Source: Acetobacteraceae bacterium (lineage in GTDB: Bacteria > Pseudomonadota > Alphaproteobacteria > Acetobacterales > Acetobacteraceae). Taken from it: a DNA stretch of 64,000 nucleotides. Position 1 is the first letter of the stretch; each line of letters opens with the position of its first letter. This document shows, piece by piece, positions 59,067-64,000 of the stretch. Under the pieces are notes generated by a model that saw only the letters and a program-made list of their open reading frames with translations, was not told where the DNA came from and searched no databases. The position numbers and the translations under genes were made by a program. The stretch is taken from positions 838,501 to 902,500 of the forward strand of contig CP154827.1 of assembly GCA_039613835.1 (NCBI GenBank), in the 5' to 3' direction.

Positions 59067-59402
59067 TCAACGCGACATCATGTTAACAGCGACGTCGTGC
59101 ATGATGAAAATCGTCCCACCAATAAAAAAGATCAGACACATGATCGCGAAAAGAAACGAGACCGTGTTCCATGTCTGGCTGGAGCTTCCATTCATGTGGA
59201 GGAAAAACACCACATGTACGAAAACCTGAATAGCGGCGAGCGCGGCGATGATCGCCACCGTCGCGACGGGCGATAATTGGTGCATCATGACCGCAGCGAA
59301 AGCCGCGACGGTCAGAATGGCAGCAAGGATGAAGCCCACGATGTAAGAGGCAAAAGTGCCGTGAGACTCACCTTCCCCCGTTTGGATATGTACATTGCTC
59401 AT
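59067..59402 (-). CDS. cyoD: Cytochrome o ubiquinol oxidase subunit IV
   Basis: A 111-residue membrane protein with three helices (YIVGFILAAILTVAAFAAVM, ATVAIIAALAAIQVFVHVVF, LFAIMCLIFFIGGTIFIM), the CyoD pattern. It assists assembly of the oxidase. It starts at ATG 59402 in a TGATG overlap with the cyoC stop. Confidence 0.92.
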   Translation of the reverse strand: MSNVHIQTGEGESHGTFASYIVGFILAAILTVAAFAAVMMHQLSPVATVAIIAALAAIQVFVHVVFFLHMNGSSSQTWNTVSFLFAIMCLIFFIGGTIFIMHDVAVNMMSR

Positions 59403-60010
59403 CAGACTACACTCATCAGATAGACAAAGGTGAACACGCAGATCCAGACAATGTCGAGAAAGTGCCAGAAAAGGCTCAGGCACTGAAGCTTGCCCAGATA
59501 GCGTGTCGTGAAAGCCTGCGCGCTGAAAGACTGGATGATCATCACGATGATCCAGATCAACCCGAAAGTCACGTGCAGACCATGGGTCGCCACCAGCGTA
59601 AAGAAGGCGGAGAGGAACGCGCTGCGGTCAGGACCCGCGCCATTCGCAATCAGCTCCATGAATTCACGCACTTCAAGGAAGATAAACCCGGCACCCAGGA
59701 AAGCCGTGATGACGAGCCAGGAAACCAGCCCGGCACGGTTTTTGGCATGCGCACACAAAGTACCAAACCCGAAGGTGATGGAGCTGAGCAGGAGGAGAGC
59801 CGTCTCAATCCCGACACCTGTCAGATTGAAAAGCTCATGCCCGGTGGGCCCTCCGGCAAATGCATTCCGCATCACCGAGAATGAGGCGAAGAGCGTGCCG
59901 AAAAGCACGCAATCCGTCATGATATAGATCCAGAACCCGAAGACAACAGGCGAGCTGTGGCCTTCATGCTCATGTGCCGCGTGGTGCGGCGAAGCTATTT
60001 CAGATGACAT
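59402..60010 (-). CDS. cyoC: Cytochrome o ubiquinol oxidase subunit III
   Basis: A 202-residue protein with five membrane helices and the heme-copper oxidase subunit III motifs FGFWIYIMTDCVLFGTLF, THGLHVTFGLIWI and YLGKLQCLSLFWHFLDIVWI. It lies three bases after cyoB. Subunit III lines the oxygen pathway in this oxidase family. Confidence 0.95.
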   Translation of the reverse strand: MSSEIASPHHAAHEHEGHSSPVVFGFWIYIMTDCVLFGTLFASFSVMRNAFAGGPTGHELFNLTGVGIETALLLLSSITFGFGTLCAHAKNRAGLVSWLVITAFLGAGFIFLEVREFMELIANGAGPDRSAFLSAFFTLVATHGLHVTFGLIWIIVMIIQSFSAQAFTTRYLGKLQCLSLFWHFLDIVWICVFTFVYLMSVV

Positions 60011-60013
60011 GAT

Positions 60014-62005
60014 TTAACTCTTCCCGTGAGCTGCTGTGAGCGAGCGGGTATATGCTTCCTGATCACGTTCAATCTCGCTGACAGGGACATAGTAATCCAC
60101 ATCGGTCTGGAAGCTGCGCACGATCACCGTGACAATGATGGCGAGCAGACTGAGCGCAACCAACCAGAAGATGCTCCAGACAAAGGCGAAGCCAAAGATC
60201 GCTGCAAACACACCGATGACGAAGCCAGAAGCCGTGTTTTTCGGCATATGGATCGGAACGATTGGTTTGAACTCAATGGTGCGTCGACCGCTTTGCTTTT
60301 CGGCGTGATAAGTGTCGATGCCGTAAATTTCCGGTTCAACCGCGAAATTATAGGCAGGCGGCGGAGACGACACGGACCATTCGAGTGTGCGTCCACCCCA
60401 TGGGTCACCCGTGTAATCGATATTTTCCGGCTTGTTGCGGTCACGTATGGAGGCATAGATCTGCACAAGCTGGGAAACAACGCCACAGGCGATCAGGGCT
60501 GCACCGAACGCGGCGATCAGCATCTGAACATGCCAGTCAGGATTGTCGTAATGGTTCAGACGGCGCGTCATACCCTCAAAGCCCGCAATATAAAGCGGCA
60601 CGAAGGCGAAGAAGAACCCGAAGAACCAGAACCAGAAAGCAGCCTTGCCCCAGCTGGCGTTCAGTTTGAAACCGAAGACCTTCGGGAACCAGAAATTCAT
60701 GCCGGCAACATAGCCGAAATAAACACCGCCAATGATCACGTTATGGAAATGCGCAACCAGGAAGAGCGAGTTATGCAAGATGAAATCCGCCGCCGGCATG
60801 GCCAGCATGACACCCGTCATACCACCGATCGAGAAGACGACAACGAAGCCAAGCACCCAGTACATGGTAACGTCAAAATGGATGCGCCCCTTATACATGG
60901 TGAACATCCAGTTGAAGATCTTCACACCCGTTGGCACCGCGATGATCATCGTCGCCACACCAAAGAAGGCATTGACGTTCGGACCAGCACCCATCGTGAA
61001 GAAGTGATGCGCCCAGACGATGAAGGAGAAAAATCCAATCGCGACCGTTGCCCAGACCATCACACGATAACCGAAGAGCGGCTTGCGCGAGAAGGTCGAG
61101 ACGATTTCAGAATAAATACCGAAAGCGGGCAGAACCAAGATGTAAACCTCAGGATGGCCCCAGGTCCAGATCAGACTGACATAAAGTTGCGGACTGCCGC
61201 CCCCATCATTGGTGAAGAAATGCATACCCAGGTAACGGTCGAGCGTGAGCTCGGCAATCACGACGGTCAGCACAGGGAAGGTCGCAAGCACGAGGATCAT
61301 CGTGACCAGCACCGTCCAGGTGAAGACGGGCATCTGCATCATACCCATGCCGGGCGCGCGCATTTTGATGATGGTGGTAAAGAAGTTCACCCCCGTCATT
61401 AAAGTGGCCACACCGGATATCTGGATCGCCCAGATATAATAGTCCACACCGACCCCGGGGCTGAATTGCGCCTCCGAAAGTGGGGGATAGATCACCCAGC
61501 CACATTGCGCGAATTCACCGATAAACAATGAGATGTTGATCAGCAGCGCACTGATGGTCGTCAGCCAGAAACTGAGCGAGTTGAGGAACGGGAAAGCCAC
61601 GTCTCGCGCGCCAATCTGGAGCGGAACGATGATATTGACCAGCCCCACCATAAAGGCCATCGCCATGAAGAAAATCATGATCGTGCCATGCGCGGTGAAG
61701 ATCTGGTCATAATGATGTGGCGGGAGGTAACCCGGATTGCCCTTATAAGCCAGGGCGAGCTGGGAGCGCATCATTACCGCATCCGCAAAACCGCGGAACA
61801 GCATGACGAGGGCCAGGACGATATACATCACGCCCAGACGTTTATGGTCGACCGAGGTCAGCCACTCACGCCAGAGATACCCCCATTTGCCGAACCAGGT
61901 AATCAGACCCAGCACCAGCACGCCGACGATCACAACGCCTGCAAACGTGCCCACCAGAATGGGCACGTCGAGGGGTATTGCCGATAAGCTTAATTTTCCT
62001 AACAT
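60014..62005 (-). CDS. cyoB: Cytochrome o ubiquinol oxidase subunit I
   Basis: Catalytic subunit that reduces oxygen and pumps protons. The 663-residue protein has the low-spin heme ligand in [11 protein letters not shown], the copper-site [11 protein letters not shown] (cross-linked His-Tyr), [10 protein letters not shown] and heme ligands in [12 protein letters not shown], across about 15 helices. Acetic acid bacteria use such bo3/ba3-type quinol oxidases as main terminal oxidase; heme type cannot be read from sequence. Confidence 0.98.
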   Translation of the reverse strand: MLGKLSLSAIPLDVPILVGTFAGVVIVGVLVLGLITWFGKWGYLWREWLTSVDHKRLGVMYIVLALVMLFRGFADAVMMRSQLALAYKGNPGYLPPHHYDQIFTAHGTIMIFFMAMAFMVGLVNIIVPLQIGARDVAFPFLNSLSFWLTTISALLINISLFIGEFAQCGWVIYPPLSEAQFSPGVGVDYYIWAIQISGVATLMTGVNFFTTIIKMRAPGMGMMQMPVFTWTVLVTMILVLATFPVLTVVIAELTLDRYLGMHFFTNDGGGSPQLYVSLIWTWGHPEVYILVLPAFGIYSEIVSTFSRKPLFGYRVMVWATVAIGFFSFIVWAHHFFTMGAGPNVNAFFGVATMIIAVPTGVKIFNWMFTMYKGRIHFDVTMYWVLGFVVVFSIGGMTGVMLAMPAADFILHNSLFLVAHFHNVIIGGVYFGYVAGMNFWFPKVFGFKLNASWGKAAFWFWFFGFFFAFVPLYIAGFEGMTRRLNHYDNPDWHVQMLIAAFGAALIACGVVSQLVQIYASIRDRNKPENIDYTGDPWGGRTLEWSVSSPPPAYNFAVEPEIYGIDTYHAEKQSGRRTIEFKPIVPIHMPKNTASGFVIGVFAAIFGFAFVWSIFWLVALSLLAIIVTVIVRSFQTDVDYYVPVSEIERDQEAYTRSLTAAHGKS

Positions 62006-62010
62006 AGCCC

Positions 62011-62937
62011 TTATTCCTTCATCTGCGCTTCAGACGGTGCGGGCTGCATGTGCATCATCTGACCTGTCGATTTATTCATGACCATACCGTTATTATATTT
62101 GGCCACGATGCCATCAAAGAGGCTTGGCTGCACACGCCCGTAATAAGTGACCGACGCAGCCTGCTGCGGTGCTGCCACATCCGGGTACGTGCTGCTGTCC
62201 AGCGTGTTGGGAGACTGCTTGACCTTCTCGACCCATGCGTCGAAATCACCGTCATTCATGGCGAGAGCGCGGAAATGCATATCTGAGAAACCCGCACCCG
62301 TGTAGTTGGAAGCCTGCCCGAGATAATCCCCCGGCGCATCGGCCAGAAGATGCAACTGTGTCTGCATACCCGCCATGGCATAAACCTGCGACCCCAGCCT
62401 CGGGATGAAGAATGACGTCATCACAGCATCCGATGTGATCAGGAAGTTGATCGGACGATCCACCGGAATGGCAAGTTGATTGATGGCTGCAACACCCTGA
62501 TCAGGGTAGATGAAGAGCCACTTCCAATCGAGCGCGACGACTTCAACATTAAGCGGTTTGCGCGAGGGATCAGAGGCTGTCAGCTTGCGATACGGGTCGT
62601 AATAATAGCTGCTCCAGACGCAGACAACACCGAGAACGAGGATGACAACCGCCGGAATCACCCAGACAAAGCACTCAATTTTCGTCGAGTGGTCCCAGGT
62701 CGGTAGATACTCTGCCTTGGTGTTCGACTCGCGATACTTCCACGCGAAGAAGAGTGTCATGATGATGACCGGTATAATGATGCAGAGCATCACACCCATT
62801 TCAAGCAACATGACGTCACGGTTCCCGCGGCCGACAGGGCCTCGCGGGTCGAGAAGATCAAGCGTACAGCCTGATAACAAAAGCGCCGGAATTAGCGGCA
62901 TCAACCGCTTGAATTTCGGCAAGATTTCCTTGGTCAT
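62011..62937 (-). CDS. cyoA: Cytochrome o ubiquinol oxidase subunit II
   Basis: A 308-residue lipoprotein (lipobox [10 protein letters not shown]) with two membrane helices and a cupredoxin domain. The CuA cysteines of cytochrome c oxidases are absent, as expected for a quinol oxidase; [33 protein letters not shown] and [11 protein letters not shown] are family motifs. It is the first gene of cyoABCD. Confidence 0.96.
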   Translation of the reverse strand: MTKEILPKFKRLMPLIPALLLSGCTLDLLDPRGPVGRGNRDVMLLEMGVMLCIIIPVIIMTLFFAWKYRESNTKAEYLPTWDHSTKIECFVWVIPAVVILVLGVVCVWSSYYYDPYRKLTASDPSRKPLNVEVVALDWKWLFIYPDQGVAAINQLAIPVDRPINFLITSDAVMTSFFIPRLGSQVYAMAGMQTQLHLLADAPGDYLGQASNYTGAGFSDMHFRALAMNDGDFDAWVEKVKQSPNTLDSSTYPDVAAPQQAASVTYYGRVQPSLFDGIVAKYNNGMVMNKSTGQMMHMQPAPSEAQMKE

Positions 62938-63566
62938 TGTTTGCCCCGTTTGTTGAAGCGACCGTCAAACCGCCTAACATTCTGACAAGGCATTATTTGG
63001 AAATCGCAACCCGACTCACCAAAAAATTCCCATCTTTGAGAGAATGACATATTGATCTGCTCTCTTCCCAACCGGCTTTCCACCTCTGGCCAAAACCCGG
63101 ATTTCGTGCCGAAAAACCGCGATCCCTGTATGGGACCATGATGGATCGGCAACCGTGTCTCATGACCAGACTGCGCTTTGCGGCGTAAAGCCCTTGCCAA
63201 AATGCTCCACTTCGAAGGACCTGCCCGCTCTTACCGGAAAGCGCACCGGTAAGGTGGATAACGTCCTGCCACGCCGGACCTCGTGTCCTGGCTATGGCTA
63301 TGTGTTAGATCTGTAACGCTCGATTTTGCAAGCATTACGAAACAAGGCGAAAATGTGTCCCGCACACGTAAATGTCAACGGAAAGCTGAATTCCGGCGCT
63401 TTCGCGCAATTTTTCAAGATGATTTAAATCAAATGGCAGAATTTTTTTCAGCATGTCATGTAAATCGGCAACGATAAACGGACCGTACCCGTCCTCTTAA
63501 AAAACGCGACCCTTTAAGGCCGCGCTCCGCTGTCGAAATATTACGGAATGTTAATCCTGCTACAAT
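62938..63566. promoter_or_regulatory. Long intergenic region upstream of cyoA
   Basis: About 630 bases without a convincing gene. It must contain the cyo promoter, but I cannot assign boxes with confidence. CTTACCGG at 63230-63237 and CCGGTAAG at 63246-63253 form a perfect 8-base inverted repeat with an 8-base loop, a possible operator or hairpin. Confidence 0.45.
63497..63524 (-). terminator. Probable terminator of the Bax-inhibitor-1 family gene
   Basis: On the minus strand CGCGGCC, a short loop and GGGTCGCG form a stem with one mismatch, followed by a run of six T (A run at 63500). It lies about 45 bases after the stop of the gene ending at 63567. Confidence 0.6.
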
Positions 63567-64000
63567 CTATTGGCGCCGCACGCCGATGAATTGTAAGAGA
63601 AAGACAAATAGGTTCACAAAATTCAGGTAAAGCGACAAAGCATCATAAACGCTATATTTACCCAGCTCAGCAGCGCCGGAATATTGCGTGTAATAAGCGT
63701 AAGTCGCCCGGATACGTTGGGTATCGTAAGCCGTCAGCAGGGTAAAAATCAGCACACCCGCGACATTGATCCCGAAATTCAGGCCCGAGCTATGGATGAA
63801 GATCTGCGCAATAGATGCGAGGATCAGACCGACCAGTCCCATGAAGAGGAATGACCCCATTGAGGCCAGGCTGCGCCGTGTCGTGTAACCCCAGAGCGAC
63901 ATGGCGAGGAAAGTCACAGCACTGACCGCGAAGGCGCGCGCGATCGAGCCCCCCTCATATCGAAGCAGGATGCTCGACAGACAGGCCCCCATCGAGGCGC
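63567..64000 (-). CDS. Bax inhibitor-1/YccA family membrane protein (5' end beyond window)
   Basis: The visible 144 codons encode the C-terminal helices: AFAVSAVTFLAMSLWGYTTRR, MGLVGLILASIAQIF, INVAGVLIFTLLTAYDTQRI and LYLNFVNLFVFLLQFIG, with the conserved TAYDTQ of BI-1 family proteins (E. coli YccA/YbhL). The frame is open to the window edge, so the start is outside. The family modulates FtsH or ion leak; role here is inferred. Confidence 0.92.
   Translation of the reverse strand, partial: ASMGACLSSILLRYEGGSIARAFAVSAVTFLAMSLWGYTTRRSLASMGSFLFMGLVGLILASIAQIFIHSSGLNFGINVAGVLIFTLLTAYDTQRIRATYAYYTQYSGAAELGKYSVYDALSLYLNFVNLFVFLLQFIGVRRQ

Noticed and set aside
60026..61402. Long 458-codon open frame antisense to cyoB
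   Set aside because: Composition is extreme in His, Arg and Asp and it mirrors a highly conserved oxidase subunit; it is a shadow of cyoB codon bias.
62934..63200. 88-codon minus-strand frame upstream of cyoA
   Set aside because: It overlaps the cyoA start, has no ribosome site and no recognisable domain; more likely leader or promoter DNA.
1..64000. UGA read as tryptophan (alternative genetic code)
   Set aside because: Many intact genes end in TGA at family-typical ends (lpxK, rsmI, argH, purM with ATGA overlaps), and other broken genes contain TAG or TAA, so decay explains the data better.
1..64000. Programmed frameshifting as the reason for split genes
   Set aside because: The breaks occur at many unrelated positions and directions without slippery-site plus structure patterns, and coexist with nonsense codons and deletions.

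Overview
The window looks like part of the chromosome of an acetic acid bacterium (Acetobacteraceae, Alphaproteobacteria). The evidence is the mid-to-high GC content, the cyoABCD-type quinol oxidase, alphaproteobacterial gene orders (argH-lptM, lysA-DUF4175 family, ppx-ppk-hda with purM-purN, helicase-fdxA) and the sequence character of the proteins. I cannot fix genus or species without a database search. Almost everything is core metabolism and envelope biogenesis. There are no rRNA genes, CRISPR arrays or intact insertion sequences.

Layout. 0-5.5 kb: lipid A genes lpxK and an LpxL-type acyltransferase, a broken small gene, a lipoprotein activator of penicillin-binding proteins divergent from rsmI, and a LolA-like carrier. 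5.5-11 kb: gshA, an rsmE remnant, ubiA, an MFS exporter, a broken dienelactone hydrolase. 10.5-16 kb: der-bamB-TPR protein, a broken secreted protein, dihydroorotase. 16-22 kb: asnB plus two glycosyltransferases, then dnaQ-coaE-aroE. 22-31 kb: a broken N-formylglutamate amidohydrolase, argH-lptM, gluQRS with an apparent ATT start, an HNH nuclease, a broken ArsC-like gene, a heavily decayed AAA ATPase/TOPRIM-like gene of foreign composition, guaA, a lipoprotein, tRNA-Arg and a broken trypsin-like protease. 31-37 kb: lysA, then a shattered DUF4175 (TIGR02302-like) membrane protein gene and a shattered class III aminotransferase. 37-44 kb: ppx-ppk, hda, purM-purN, ndk. 44-54 kb: a broken ABC-F gene, a broken AI-2E family permease, a surface-sugar cluster (aminotransferase, dehydratase, lipid-linked glycosyltransferase), a MarR regulator and a broken M17 aminopeptidase with an internal deletion. 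54-58 kb: an AT-rich island with a broken GH18-like gene, then a broken SUV3-like helicase. 58-64 kb: fdxA, cyoABCD and the 3' part of a Bax-inhibitor-1 family gene.

The most striking property is extensive gene decay. About fifteen genes carry frameshifts, nonsense codons or deletions, most of them several each, while roughly forty neighbours (cell division, lipid A, purine, amino acid, polyphosphate and respiration genes) are intact. Several indels sit in short homopolymers, so read-level checks are needed. However, lesions cluster in dispensable genes, and some are large deletions (rsmE N-terminal half, M17 catalytic core) or nonsense codons, which fits real reductive evolution of a host-restricted lineage. 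I did not find a convincing intact new system. The best leads are the ATT-initiated gluQRS, the decayed AAA/TOPRIM-like island and the decayed GH18-like gene.
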